DNA from: Rikenellaceae bacterium
Lineage (GTDB): Bacteria > Bacteroidota > Bacteroidia > Bacteroidales > UBA932
Length of the DNA: 64,000 nt
NCBI GenBank assembly: GCA_900771005.1
Contig: CAAGMI010000277.1
Span: 19,680 to 83,679, forward strand
Direction: 5' to 3'
The translations under genes were made by a program, and so were the position numbers. Below, in pieces: positions 53,458 through 62,444 of this stretch. Under the pieces are notes generated by a model, which was not told the origin of the DNA, searched no databases, and saw only the letters and a program-made list of their open reading frames with translations. Position 1 is the stretch's first letter. Each line of letters begins with the position of its first letter.

Positions 53458-55116
53458 CTACTCAGGTTTATATCCGTCTTTCAGTGATACTGTCCTGTTG
53501 AATACAGGATGATCCGGAGTGCTGTCCGCATCCTTGACGTAATATCCCACACGTTCGAACTGAACGGCTATACCGGAAACGTCTTCAAGAAGAGCCGGCT
53601 CGGCAAAGCCTTTGGCAACAACCAGGGATGCAGGATTGAGAAAATCCTTGTAATCCTTGTCCTCCGGTACCTGGGACATATCAGCCAATGTAAACAGCCT
53701 GTCGTACTGGCGCAGCTCAATCTCCTTCATGAACTGTGTGCTTACCCAATGGATCGTTCCCTTGACGGAGCGCCATTCCCCACTGCCCGGCTTCGTTGAA
53801 GGATCATAGGTACACTTGAGCTCTATGACTTTGCCTGAGGCATCCTTGACGAGTTCATTGCACCTGATGATATAGGTATATTTGAGACGCACTTCCCCGT
53901 CAGGTTTGAGCCTGAAGAACTTGTTAGGAGCATCTTCCATGAAATCAGCCCTGTCGATAAGGATTTCCCCAGTAAACGGAACCTTTCTCGAAGCCCCTTC
54001 AGGTTCTGCAGGGTTAAGCGGACAGTCATACCACTCCACCTGTCCCGCAGGCCAGTTAGTGAGAGTGACCTTGATCGGATCGTCCCCGACAACCATATAG
54101 CGGTTCGCACGCGCATTCAGATCCTGTCTCACGCACCATTCAAGCAGCTGTATATCAATCAGCTGATCATGTTTGGTGACACCGATCTTGTCGCAGAACA
54201 TCTTGAGCGCCTCGGCCGTATATCCGCGACGGCGCACGCCGCAGAGAGTAGGCATCCTCGGATCATCCCATCCGGAAACCAGACCCTTCTGAACAAGTTC
54301 CAGAAGCTTGCGCTTCGACATCAACGTATATGTCAGATTAAGACGGGCAAACTCGTACTGGTGAGAAGGGAAAATCCCCAGAGTCTCTATGAACCAGTCA
54401 TAAAGAGGACGGTGCACGTCGAATTCAAGGGTACATATCGAATGGGTGATGTGCTCTATGGAGTCACACTGCCCGTGCGTATAGTCATACATCGGATAGA
54501 TGCACCATTTGTCGCCCGTACGATGATGGGATGCATGCTTGATTCTGTAAAGGATAGGGTCACGGAACATCATGTTCGGATGAGCCATATCGATCTTCGC
54601 GCGAAGCACCTTCTCGCCGTCGGCATACTTTCCGTCCCGCATTTCGCGGAAAAGTTTCAGATTCTCCTCTACGGAGCGATTGCGCCAAGGGCTCTCCTTG
54701 CCGGGCTGGTCGACCGTGCCGCGGCCCTCGGATATTTCTTCCTGAGTCTGATCATCGACATAGGCGATGCCCCTGCCGATCATATCCTCGGCCCACTGAT
54801 AAAGCTGCTCGAAATAGTCAGAAGCATAACATTCCTTCTCCCACTGGAATCCAAGCCACTTGATGTCTTCCTTTATGGCATCAACATACTCGGTATCCTC
54901 CTTTGTAGGATTGGTGTCGTCATAACGGAGATTCGTCTTGCCGCCATATTTCTGAGCCAGTCCGAAATTGATGCACAGGCTCTTCGCATGACCGAGATGA
55001 AGATATCCGTTAGGTTCCGGAGGGAAACGGGTGAGAATGGATTCATGCTTGCCACTCTTGAGGTCATCCTCGATTATTTCCTCCAAAAAGTTAAGTTTCT
55101 TAGCTTCTTCTTCCAT
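53458..55116 (-). CDS. glnS: Glutaminyl-tRNA synthetase
   Basis: 552 aa class I synthetase. HIGH-type motif RFPPEPNGYLHLGHAKS near residue 30, KMSKS-type LMSKRKLLELV near 268, and FDVHRPLYDWFIE and GWDDPRMPTLCGVRRRGY, all GlnRS-like. Charges tRNA-Gln directly. Convergent with the ROK gene, 2 nt between stop codons. Confidence 0.96.
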   Translation of the reverse strand: MEEEAKKLNFLEEIIEDDLKSGKHESILTRFPPEPNGYLHLGHAKSLCINFGLAQKYGGKTNLRYDDTNPTKEDTEYVDAIKEDIKWLGFQWEKECYASDYFEQLYQWAEDMIGRGIAYVDDQTQEEISEGRGTVDQPGKESPWRNRSVEENLKLFREMRDGKYADGEKVLRAKIDMAHPNMMFRDPILYRIKHASHHRTGDKWCIYPMYDYTHGQCDSIEHITHSICTLEFDVHRPLYDWFIETLGIFPSHQYEFARLNLTYTLMSKRKLLELVQKGLVSGWDDPRMPTLCGVRRRGYTAEALKMFCDKIGVTKHDQLIDIQLLEWCVRQDLNARANRYMVVGDDPIKVTLTNWPAGQVEWYDCPLNPAEPEGASRKVPFTGEILIDRADFMEDAPNKFFRLKPDGEVRLKYTYIIRCNELVKDASGKVIELKCTYDPSTKPGSGEWRSVKGTIHWVSTQFMKEIELRQYDRLFTLADMSQVPEDKDYKDFLNPASLVVAKGFAEPALLEDVSGIAVQFERVGYYVKDADSTPDHPVFNRTVSLKDGYKPE

Positions 55117-55139
55117 TGTAATGACTGTTAACGAACTTA

Positions 55140-55147
55140 CAAATCTA
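55140..55147 (-). promoter_or_regulatory. -7 promoter box (TAGATTTG) of glnS
   Basis: Minus-strand TAGATTTG followed by TAAG, 23 nt before the glnS ATG. Confidence 0.6.
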
Positions 55148-55170
55148 ATAAAAAGTTCGTTCTTTTCCGT

Positions 55171-55482
55171 TTATTTTACGGCGGAATCTTCTATCACGTT
55201 CGCCTTGTAGCCGAGTTTCCTGATAGCCTTTGCAAGTTTGAGGGTGTCAGTCTGGTCAGGATTGTAGACGATGGTGACCGTCTTGTCAGAAAGCTCCGTC
55301 TTGAGATCCTTCACTCCCTTTTCGAATGAGACGTTCTCTGTCACCTTCTTCACACAGTTCTTACAATCGATTGTAGTCTCGAACTTGACCTGACGGAGCG
55401 GAGTCTTGGGTTTTGTCCCGGCGAGAACGAAAATAGAAAGTGTCAGAAGACACAGGATCGTTGTAAACTTTTTCATTGTCAT
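55171..55482 (-). CDS. Periplasmic heavy-metal-associated (HMA) domain protein
   Basis: 103 aa from MTMKKFTT (55482); MKKFTT at 55476 is equally possible, and an earlier Met at 55503 lies inside the TonB receptor gene. A signal peptide (ILCLLTLSIFVLAGT) precedes one ferredoxin-like HMA domain with the metal site TTIDCKNCVKKV (CxxC) and the closing IRKLGYKANV. HMA domains carry Cu(I), Zn or similar ions. The secreted form, directly after a TonB-dependent receptor of a metal-linked family, suggests periplasmic metal capture or detoxification. Copper is my best guess only. Confidence 0.88.
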   Translation of the reverse strand: MTMKKFTTILCLLTLSIFVLAGTKPKTPLRQVKFETTIDCKNCVKKVTENVSFEKGVKDLKTELSDKTVTIVYNPDQTDTLKLAKAIRKLGYKANVIEDSAVK

Positions 55483-55487
55483 ATTGT

Positions 55488-57566
55488 TTATTCTGTTTTC
55501 CAAATCGTCAGCCTCACCCCGGCATATACTTTAATACCCATAATCGGGCCCCAGACGCAGCTGGCATCGAATTTCCGGGAGAAAGGCTCATCAGCCGAAA
55601 TGATTGGATCCGGCTGTGTATAGTTTGTAAGGTTCTCGCCTCCGACATATATGTCGAAACCCTTGAACCTCTTCGTAATCTGGGCATAAAGCAGCGGATA
55701 TACCGGCGTATAACCGTCAAGATACCTCCCGTTCAAGCCTTTCATAAAATCCCACACCCTGCAAGGACCGTTTACAGAAGCAGTGAAATCAAATATCCAC
55801 TTGTTGAGATTGGTCGCATACTGAAGGTTGAGCACTCCTTTGTAGAGGCTTGTCATAGGCTTGATGTCTGACGACTGGTTCTTCAACTGCTGATGGGCAT
55901 CTGTCACCCTGGCCGTCAACGTAGCCGTGAATCCGCGGAAAAGCTCGGAAGAGAAATCCAGCTGGAAATTGTTGGTATATGACTTGTTTCCCTTCTCAAG
56001 CATATAGAAGTCAATGGTCCTGTCAGAATAATCGACGAGCATCTGGTCGGTGAAAGTGGTTCCGAACCAGTCCAGGCTGAGATAGGTTTTCTGGTTTTCA
56101 TCGAATGGTAGATACCAGGTGGCGTTCGCGCCATATGTCCAGGACTGTTCCAGAGGATGCGACATCAGATCTCCTGTCAGAGCCTTTCCTGATGACAGGA
56201 CGCCCATATTGTCAATGAGCGGAGTGCTGAAACGGATACCCCTGCCACCGTTTGCACGGAACACCCAGTTTTCGGAAGGAGCATATTTCAGCGTCAGTCT
56301 CGGAGTAAAACGGAAACCGACACCGTTATAGTAATCCCCTCTCAGTCCCACGATCGCCGAGAACCGGTCTTCATCACGGAATGTATATTCCCCGAACAGT
56401 CCCGTATTGCTGAGTACGGTTCTCTTGGGGTCAGCCAGGCGCAAGGACTCATTATACACGTCAAGCATTTCACTCACTCCAAGTGTGATATGATGGTTGT
56501 CATTGTCCTGATTCTGGTAAAGCAGGTTCACAAAGGCGCTGTGCTGTCCGGCATCGTAACGGAAAACATTGATACCGCCTATCAGTAGCGGATTGCCGTA
56601 CTCGGAATTCATCTTCTGATAGGTATAATCGGCCACGAGGGCTATGTTACTGGTATTCTCCTCATTCAGAGGCACGCCCACCTTGACATATGAACCTATG
56701 GACCTGTTGAGAATATCCGCCTTCCATCGGCCTTCACCTTTTTCTTCCATCTGTCCCCCGTTACGACGGTCCTGAATGGCACGGACACCGAAACGGACCT
56801 GCACTCCGTCCTGCCCGAAATAGAGCCATCTGTTCGAGAGGTTGAACTGGAGCTGCCTCGGATCATCCATAAAGCCGTCTCCGTTCATATCCATGGATTT
56901 AAAATTTCCATCCACGTGAGCGAGTACAATGGTACTCCAGGTGGACAGTTCGTCAAACTGGATGGCGGAAATCACGTTGAGGTCGCACTTCGTGTCGTTC
57001 ATAACCGAGGCCTGGACATAAAGTGGCGTTTCATCCGTAGGCTTGCGGTGCTCCATATTGATCTGCCCCGTCATCGACTCCACTCCATTGATGACAGAGG
57101 TGACACCTTTCGCTATCTGAATGCTCTCCAGCCACTGTCCGGGCACATAATTCAGCCCGAACGGAGCGCTGAGTCCTCTCATCACGGGTCTGTTTTCATC
57201 CAGCATCTGCGTATATATGCCGCTCTGTCCGAGAAGTCTGATCTGTCTTGCGCCGGTAACGGCATCGGAATATCCTACCGTAACGCTTGCCGAGTTCTCG
57301 AAACTTTCGGCAAGGTTGCAGCAGGCCATCTTGCAAAGGCCTGCGGAGGAGATCACTTCAGTACGCAGATCCTTGCCCTTGGCCAGATAGTTCGTGCTCT
57401 GCCTTGAAACGAAGACGCTGGCAGAGAGCGTATCGTTGCGTTCACCGTATATGCCGGTCGTATCCACCTGAGCATTGGAATTCAGCGGATATAAAGTACT
57501 GGCAATCAGCAGAAAAGAAAGTAAAATACTCTTATATGAAGTCAATATTGTCATTTTTGATATCAT
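55488..57566 (-). CDS. TonB-dependent receptor, metal-linked family
   Basis: 692 aa; start at 57566 or the internal Met at 57554. Signal peptide (ILLSFLLIASTLYPLNSNAQ), then a plug domain with the notable SAGLCKMACCNLAESFENSASVTVG-type segment (three cysteines, about residues 75-85), GARQIRLLGQSGIYTQMLDENRP and GVTSVINGVESMTGQINMEH, and a 22-strand barrel ending TIWKTE after GVRLTI. The plug cysteines and the adjacent HMA protein point to metal rather than glycan transport. No carboxypeptidase-like N-terminal extension. A 9-bp palindrome lies at its 5' end. Confidence 0.88.
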   Translation of the reverse strand: MISKMTILTSYKSILLSFLLIASTLYPLNSNAQVDTTGIYGERNDTLSASVFVSRQSTNYLAKGKDLRTEVISSAGLCKMACCNLAESFENSASVTVGYSDAVTGARQIRLLGQSGIYTQMLDENRPVMRGLSAPFGLNYVPGQWLESIQIAKGVTSVINGVESMTGQINMEHRKPTDETPLYVQASVMNDTKCDLNVISAIQFDELSTWSTIVLAHVDGNFKSMDMNGDGFMDDPRQLQFNLSNRWLYFGQDGVQVRFGVRAIQDRRNGGQMEEKGEGRWKADILNRSIGSYVKVGVPLNEENTSNIALVADYTYQKMNSEYGNPLLIGGINVFRYDAGQHSAFVNLLYQNQDNDNHHITLGVSEMLDVYNESLRLADPKRTVLSNTGLFGEYTFRDEDRFSAIVGLRGDYYNGVGFRFTPRLTLKYAPSENWVFRANGGRGIRFSTPLIDNMGVLSSGKALTGDLMSHPLEQSWTYGANATWYLPFDENQKTYLSLDWFGTTFTDQMLVDYSDRTIDFYMLEKGNKSYTNNFQLDFSSELFRGFTATLTARVTDAHQQLKNQSSDIKPMTSLYKGVLNLQYATNLNKWIFDFTASVNGPCRVWDFMKGLNGRYLDGYTPVYPLLYAQITKRFKGFDIYVGGENLTNYTQPDPIISADEPFSRKFDASCVWGPIMGIKVYAGVRLTIWKTE

Positions 57567-57590
57567 TTTACGTTTTCACGCAACGTAAAA
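57566..57590. promoter_or_regulatory. Palindromic operator candidate before the TonB receptor
   Basis: TTTTACGTT (57566-57574), 7-nt spacer, AACGTAAAA (57582-57590): perfect 9-bp inverted repeat touching the first possible start of the TonB receptor. It covers a poor -7-like TACGTTG on the minus strand, as a repressor site would. No regulator gene adjoins it. Confidence 0.6.
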
Positions 57591-57606
57591 GAACAACTAA
57601 AAATTG

Positions 57607-57614
57607 TATTTTTG
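57607..57614 (+). promoter_or_regulatory. -7 promoter box (TATTTTTG) of yicC
   Basis: Plus-strand TATTTTTG followed by CAG, 21 nt before the ATG at 57636. Confidence 0.6.
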
Positions 57615-57635
57615 CAGTAGAAATACCAACAAATG

Positions 57636-58523
57636 ATGATTAAATCAATGACAGGCTACGGCAAGTCCGAAGCCATCCTCGAAAACGGCAAGCTAACCAT
57701 AGAATTCCGCTCCGTAAACGGAAAGAATGCCGACATAAGCATAAAGAGTTCCCTTCTTCCGAAAGACAAGGAGATAGAGATAAGGAAAAGGATAGCTGAC
57801 AAACTCCAGAGAGGCACCATTGACATGTTCATCACCTGGGAGCCCAACGCAGCGGAAAACGCGAAGAAGATCAATGCGGATCTGGCGAAGGAATACTATT
57901 CCCAGATTGCAGAACTCGGCAGATCCATCGGGGCGGTTGACTTGAACCGGGACAATCCGAATTATCTTCTTTCAACCCTGCTCCGCATGCCGGACGTAAT
58001 CGATTCCAGCAGAAGGGACATAATCACTGAAGACAACTGGCAGACAGTTGACAAGGCCATAGACGAGGCCCTCGACAGGATTGACAGATACAGGTCTGAC
58101 GAAGGCGTTTCCCTTTACAAGGACGTCACGGGAAGGGTTCAGAACATCCTCGACCTGTATGACGAAATCGAGGAATATGAACCGGAACGGATCAGCGCCG
58201 CGAGGGAAAGGATATTGAAAGCGGCCGAAGAGCTGCAGATCAAGCTCGACGAGCAGAGATTTGAGCAGGAAATGATTTTCTATCTTGAAAAGCTTGACAT
58301 CAACGAGGAACGCGTACGTCTCCGCCAGCACTGCAAATATTTCATGGACACCATCGACACAGAGCCATATCCCGGGAAGAAGCTCGGCTTCATAATCCAG
58401 GAGATGGGACGCGAGATCAACACCACCGGATCAAAAGCAAACCACGCCTCCATCCAGAAGTGCGTGGTCCGTATGAAAGACGAGCTCGAGAAAATACGCG
58501 AGCAGTCAATGAATATTCTTTAG
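57636..58523 (+). CDS. yicC: YicC family endoribonuclease-like protein
   Basis: 295 aa from the second of two adjacent ATGs, matching the conserved family start MIKSMTGYGKSE. Other family blocks: EFRSVNGKNADISIKSSLLPKD, IEEYEPERISAARERI, ILKAAEELQIKLDEQRFEQEM, and the C-terminal GKKLGFIIQEMGREINTTGSKANHASIQKCVVRMKDELEK pattern. E. coli YicC is an RNase; the physiological targets are not settled. Convergent with the 5'-nucleotidase gene (TTAG overlap). Confidence 0.94.
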   Translation: MIKSMTGYGKSEAILENGKLTIEFRSVNGKNADISIKSSLLPKDKEIEIRKRIADKLQRGTIDMFITWEPNAAENAKKINADLAKEYYSQIAELGRSIGAVDLNRDNPNYLLSTLLRMPDVIDSSRRDIITEDNWQTVDKAIDEALDRIDRYRSDEGVSLYKDVTGRVQNILDLYDEIEEYEPERISAARERILKAAEELQIKLDEQRFEQEMIFYLEKLDINEERVRLRQHCKYFMDTIDTEPYPGKKLGFIIQEMGREINTTGSKANHASIQKCVVRMKDELEKIREQSMNIL

Positions 58524-59302
58524 TCCCTGACTTCCAGCATACCCACCTGATGTCCCCAGCACCAGTCCTGTACTACGGGGATCTTCTTCCCCTCAGCATT
58601 GGTCACGTATGTGAGTTCTTCCAGTTTGGTATGCGAATGTCCACCTACAACGATATCAATATCCTTCGTCTGAGGGACAAGGGTAACGTCTGAAATTGCG
58701 GCATTTTCACTGTCATATCCCAAATGGGTGAGGGCTATGACGATGTCGCAATGCTCCTCGTCCTTAAGGTATGAAGCCCACTTGTTCGCCGATTCAACGG
58801 TATCGAACTTTGGTATACGGTCGGCGGTCTCCCGTGAAACGACCCTGGAGATATCTACAAGCAGGCCTATGATGCCTATCTTCTTCCCTCCTTTGTTTAT
58901 TATGGTATATGGCTTTATATATTTCCCAGCCTCAAACGAGCTGAAATCATAATTCGCACATACCACAGGACAATTCAAGTTGGCAAGCCTGCGTCCGAGG
59001 TCCTCTATTCCGTTATCGAATTCGTGATTTCCCAGAGTAACGCAGTCATAGCCAATGGCATTGACGAGGTCTATCTCTATATCACCTTTGAAAACAGTGA
59101 AATATGAAGATCCCTGGCCCATATCCCCGGCATGCAGAAGAAGCACGTTGTCCGCTCCCCTAGCGGTGCGGACGCTGTCTATGAAAGCAGCCCTCTCAAT
59201 CACTCCGGCAGTACCATCCTGCAACGGATCCAAATGGCTGTGAGTATCATTCAGATGCAGTATCACTATGCTGCCCAGAATCATTATCAGTGTCTTGACC
59301 AT
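58520..59302 (-). CDS. 5'-nucleotidase N-terminal metallophosphatase domain protein
   Basis: 260 aa. Calcineurin-like metallophosphatase of the UshA group: signature ILHLNDTHSHLDP (residues 15-27), HAGDMGQGS, TLGNHEFDNG, and VVGGHSHTKL, giving the full set of dinuclear metal ligands. The first 14 residues are hydrophobic and may act as a signal. The C-terminal substrate-binding domain is encoded separately by the upstream gene (59305-60132), 2 nt away. Together they should hydrolyse extracytoplasmic nucleotides. Confidence 0.9.
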   Translation of the reverse strand: MVKTLIMILGSIVILHLNDTHSHLDPLQDGTAGVIERAAFIDSVRTARGADNVLLLHAGDMGQGSSYFTVFKGDIEIDLVNAIGYDCVTLGNHEFDNGIEDLGRRLANLNCPVVCANYDFSSFEAGKYIKPYTIINKGGKKIGIIGLLVDISRVVSRETADRIPKFDTVESANKWASYLKDEEHCDIVIALTHLGYDSENAAISDVTLVPQTKDIDIVVGGHSHTKLEELTYVTNAEGKKIPVVQDWCWGHQVGMLEVRD

Positions 59303-59304
59303 AT

Positions 59305-60132
59305 CTATTCCTCCGCAATTATATTCATTCTTCCGTCAGTCTTGTATGCCACAGGCTTGCCCTGCGCTGTCAGTGAGCGTATATACGGCAGCACCGCATC
59401 CCTTACCAATGATTCCGACACTATGAGTTCCTGAGCATTACGGGCCGCATACACTCCGTCCCCGCCGTTCAGAAGGAAATCGCAGGTAGCCAGGCCATAG
59501 ACTTTTTCATCATCAAGCGGTTCCCCTCCGATGACGGCGCTCTCCAGTTTTTTCCCTCTCACGGTTATATTGATTCCTCCCCATACCTGCATACGGGTTT
59601 CAGCCATCTTTTCAAGCATATATCTGAGATCCGATCCCTTGAGAGAAACATAGCAGAGGTAGTTGTTGAAAGGAAGCATCGACAATATGTTGTCAATAAT
59701 CACGTCACCTTTGTACAAATCAACCCTTATGCCTCCGAAATTGACCAGACTGACATCAACTTTCCTGCCTGTAACGCGTTCAGTCTCATTCTTCACGCAG
59801 TCAACGATCATATTTGAAAGTGCGGATTCAGGATATTCCAGTATCATATCCTCCTCTGCGAAACCAATATACTCCTTGACAGGCGCCATTGCAGGCTGCG
59901 CATCAATCAGGATGGAGGCAACGTCTGCAACCATACCGGAGTACTGTCTTCCGTTAGGAGCGGTATAAATCCCGCCCTCAACGCTTCCCAAGGCCTGTTT
60001 TACGTTCTCCGTGTTAGGTATCGTCGCACCGGCACGGCTTCCATCCATAGGAATCTGATTCCACGTATATGTCTGAGCGCAGGAGACAGCGCTCAGAAAG
60101 AGAAGCGGAACAATTACTTTTGCTTTAACCAT
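59305..60132 (-). CDS. 5'-nucleotidase C-terminal domain lipoprotein
   Basis: 275 aa from MVKAKVIVPLLFLSAVSCAQ (60132), a lipoprotein signal with Cys at residue 18; the frame is open further into the permease gene. The 5'_nucleotid_C fold is seen in SALSNMIVDCVKNET, VSLVNFGGIRVDLYKGDVI, NYLCYVSLKGSDLRYMLE and LATCDFLLNGGDGV. It provides the nucleotide-binding half of a UshA-like enzyme whose catalytic half is the next gene. Overlaps the ABC permease gene by 19 nt. Confidence 0.9.
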   Translation of the reverse strand: MVKAKVIVPLLFLSAVSCAQTYTWNQIPMDGSRAGATIPNTENVKQALGSVEGGIYTAPNGRQYSGMVADVASILIDAQPAMAPVKEYIGFAEEDMILEYPESALSNMIVDCVKNETERVTGRKVDVSLVNFGGIRVDLYKGDVIIDNILSMLPFNNYLCYVSLKGSDLRYMLEKMAETRMQVWGGINITVRGKKLESAVIGGEPLDDEKVYGLATCDFLLNGGDGVYAARNAQELIVSESLVRDAVLPYIRSLTAQGKPVAYKTDGRMNIIAEE

Positions 60133-61463
60133 TTCCAAAGATCTTTCCAAGTTGATTTTTTGCCGAACATAAGGATTCCGACCTTGTATATCTTGGCTGA
60201 CAGCCATGCCATGAGCCCTGTCGTAAGAGCCAGCAAGACTACAGACACTACGATTTCCCAGGTATCAACACCGAAAGGCACCCTCGCAAGCATCACTATC
60301 GGGGAGGTGAAAGGTATCATGGAACCCCAGAATGCGATTGCGCTGTCAGGAGCCCTGAATGCATAGATTGCAATGAAGTATCCGAGCATCAGAGGAATGG
60401 TCAGCGGCAGCTGAAGCTGCTGGGTATCCCCCTCGTTTTCGACGGCGGAACCTATCGCTGCGAACATTGAAGCATACAGCAGATAGCCCAGGATGAAGAA
60501 CACGAAGAATACCACGAGTATCCTGGTGATGTCCAGACCCTGAATGGTACTGAGAACCGTAGCAAGCTCTGACTGATCGGCAAGCTGAGCGACTGCCCCT
60601 TCATCGACATTGACCCCGGCAGTCTGCGCAACTTCCTGCGGATCCAGACCGCCCAGGATATCCTGGCCGAGGAAACTTCCAGCCACGCCCACAAGGGCAA
60701 GGGTTAGGATTATCCACAGAAGGAATTGTGTCAGGGCAACAGCGGCGACTCCGATGATCTTGCCGAACATCAGCTCCGTAGCCTTCACCGAGCTTACCAG
60801 GACCTCAACCACACGGCTGGTCTTCTCCTCTATCACGGCGGACATGACCATACTGCCGAACATAGTCACGAATATGAATATGAACATACCGAGAATCATC
60901 GACAGGATGGCGTTCACACCGGCTTCGGAAATCTGTTCCTCTCCGGAATCGTCCATAGTGTACGAACGGAGCTTGACATTTGCCTTGACATCCTGCATGA
61001 TCTGCTCCAGTCCCTCGATATTGTATGATTCGATCCTGTAATTCTCGACTGCCTTGTTGATACGGTTGCCTATATTTTCGCTCATTTCAAGTCCAAGAGG
61101 CTTGCGGGAGGTAATGTCCGCGCTGACAGTCTTCGCAACGGAGTCAAGCGCAGATATATACAGGACGGCATCAAAGCCGAGTTCATCCATCTTGTTTTTA
61201 AGCACATCGGCATCAGGAGATGTCGTAAGGTCAAGATAGTTTATGGTCTCCGTATTCTCAAGGAACGGGCTCACTATCCCGGAACGGTCCACGTACGCTA
61301 TCGTCTTGGACTTTTCCTTACTGTTCATCATCATCACAATAGGCACGACGCAGAGCGCTGCCATCAGGATAGGGACGATGAAGGTAGTAACAAGAAAACT
61401 TTTCTTCTTGACGCGGTTGAGATATTCGCGTCCTATGATGATGTTGATTGTATGCAGATTCAT
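60114..61463 (-). CDS. ABC-2 type exporter permease (NatB-like)
   Basis: 449 aa. N-terminal cytoplasmic start IIGREYLNRVKKKSFLVTT, first transmembrane helix (about residues 25-47), large extracytoplasmic domain (50-180), then five or six helices from MILGMFIFIFVTMFGSMVMSAVIEEKTSR. The VIEEKTSRVVEVLVSSVKATELMFGK segment is the hallmark of NatB/YhaP-type permeases. Partner of the ATPase gene upstream (4-nt gap). Exported substrate (sodium, drug or other) unknown. Confidence 0.9.
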   Translation of the reverse strand: MNLHTINIIIGREYLNRVKKKSFLVTTFIVPILMAALCVVPIVMMMNSKEKSKTIAYVDRSGIVSPFLENTETINYLDLTTSPDADVLKNKMDELGFDAVLYISALDSVAKTVSADITSRKPLGLEMSENIGNRINKAVENYRIESYNIEGLEQIMQDVKANVKLRSYTMDDSGEEQISEAGVNAILSMILGMFIFIFVTMFGSMVMSAVIEEKTSRVVEVLVSSVKATELMFGKIIGVAAVALTQFLLWIILTLALVGVAGSFLGQDILGGLDPQEVAQTAGVNVDEGAVAQLADQSELATVLSTIQGLDITRILVVFFVFFILGYLLYASMFAAIGSAVENEGDTQQLQLPLTIPLMLGYFIAIYAFRAPDSAIAFWGSMIPFTSPIVMLARVPFGVDTWEIVVSVVLLALTTGLMAWLSAKIYKVGILMFGKKSTWKDLWKWLKQK

Positions 61464-61467
61464 GGTA

Positions 61468-62322
61468 TTATTCTCCTTCCGTTACAAGTTTGATGAAGAT
61501 GTCATTCATTCTCGGCATAAGTTCCTTGTATGAATTGATCCTGACGCCTTTGTCTATGTATGCCCGAAGCGTGGAGGAGCCGTCGGTCTCCCTTGGGAGG
61601 ACTTCCGAGTGTCTGCCGGATTCATCTGTATATACAAGCTCCACATTGTTGTTGCCGTACTTGCGTCGGATTTCGTCAACGCCTCCGCTTATCACAAGAT
61701 GGCTCTTGTTGATAAGGGCGATTTCGTCGCAGAGTTCTTCGACAGACTCCATATTGTGGGTCGACAGTATGATCGTAGCTCCTTCATCCTTAAGCCTGAG
61801 TATCTCCTGACGGATTATCTCGGCATTCACCGGATCGAAACCGGAAAACGGCTCATCGAGAATCATCAGCGAAGGTTTATGCACTACGGTTGTGATGAAC
61901 TGTATCTTCTGGGCCATACCCTTGGAGAGTTCCTCAACCTTCTTGTCCCACCAGGACTGTATTTCAAACCTCAGGAACCACTTCTTCAATTCCTCACGGG
62001 CATCACCGGCACTCATACCCTTGAGCTGTGCGAGATACATTGCCTGGTCGCCCACCTTCATCTTGCGGTACAGACCACGCTCTTCAGGCATATAGCCTAT
62101 CTTCTCCACATCCCTCTGGGTTATGCGCTTTCCATTGAAGATGATTTCACCGGAATCAGGAATGGTGATTCTATTGATGATTCGGATCAGAGTAGTCTTA
62201 CCAGCTCCGTTAGGACCCAGAAGACCGAAAATCTTGCCTTCGGGAATATCAGTGCTGACTTTGTCCAAAGCCACTTTTGCCCCGAAGCTCTTACAAACTT
62301 CCTTACATTCGATAATTGCCAT
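61468..62322 (-). CDS. ABC exporter ATP-binding protein (NatA-like)
   Basis: 284 aa. Walker A GLLGPNGAGKTTLIR (about residues 33-47), signature LSKGMAQKIQFITTVVH, Walker B LMILDEPFSGFD, switch LSTHNMESVEEL. C-terminal extension (230-284) typical of NatA/YhaQ. Energises the permease encoded next. First gene of a four-gene unit with the two 5'-nucleotidase genes. Confidence 0.92.
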   Translation of the reverse strand: MAIIECKEVCKSFGAKVALDKVSTDIPEGKIFGLLGPNGAGKTTLIRIINRITIPDSGEIIFNGKRITQRDVEKIGYMPEERGLYRKMKVGDQAMYLAQLKGMSAGDAREELKKWFLRFEIQSWWDKKVEELSKGMAQKIQFITTVVHKPSLMILDEPFSGFDPVNAEIIRQEILRLKDEGATIILSTHNMESVEELCDEIALINKSHLVISGGVDEIRRKYGNNNVELVYTDESGRHSEVLPRETDGSSTLRAYIDKGVRINSYKELMPRMNDIFIKLVTEGE

Positions 62323-62353
62323 AGACGTTAAATCTGAATGATTTCAAATCTTA

Positions 62354-62361
62354 CAAAATTA
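62354..62361 (-). promoter_or_regulatory. -7 promoter box (TAATTTTG) of the ABC exporter operon
   Basis: Minus-strand TAATTTTG followed by TAAGATTTG, 31 nt before the ATG (62322). Confidence 0.6.
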
Positions 62362-62390
62362 ACAATCTTTTATGATATTTTTACATTCAT

Positions 62391-62398
62391 TAACTTTG
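62391..62398 (+). promoter_or_regulatory. -7 promoter box (TAACTTTG) of the ATP-grasp gene
   Basis: Plus-strand TAACTTTG, 46 nt before the ATG at 62445. The minus-strand box of the ABC operon is 29 nt away. Confidence 0.5.
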
Positions 62399-62444
62399 TG
62401 ACATAACAGCATTCGCGAACGCGCGACCGGCACAACAGGCGGAT

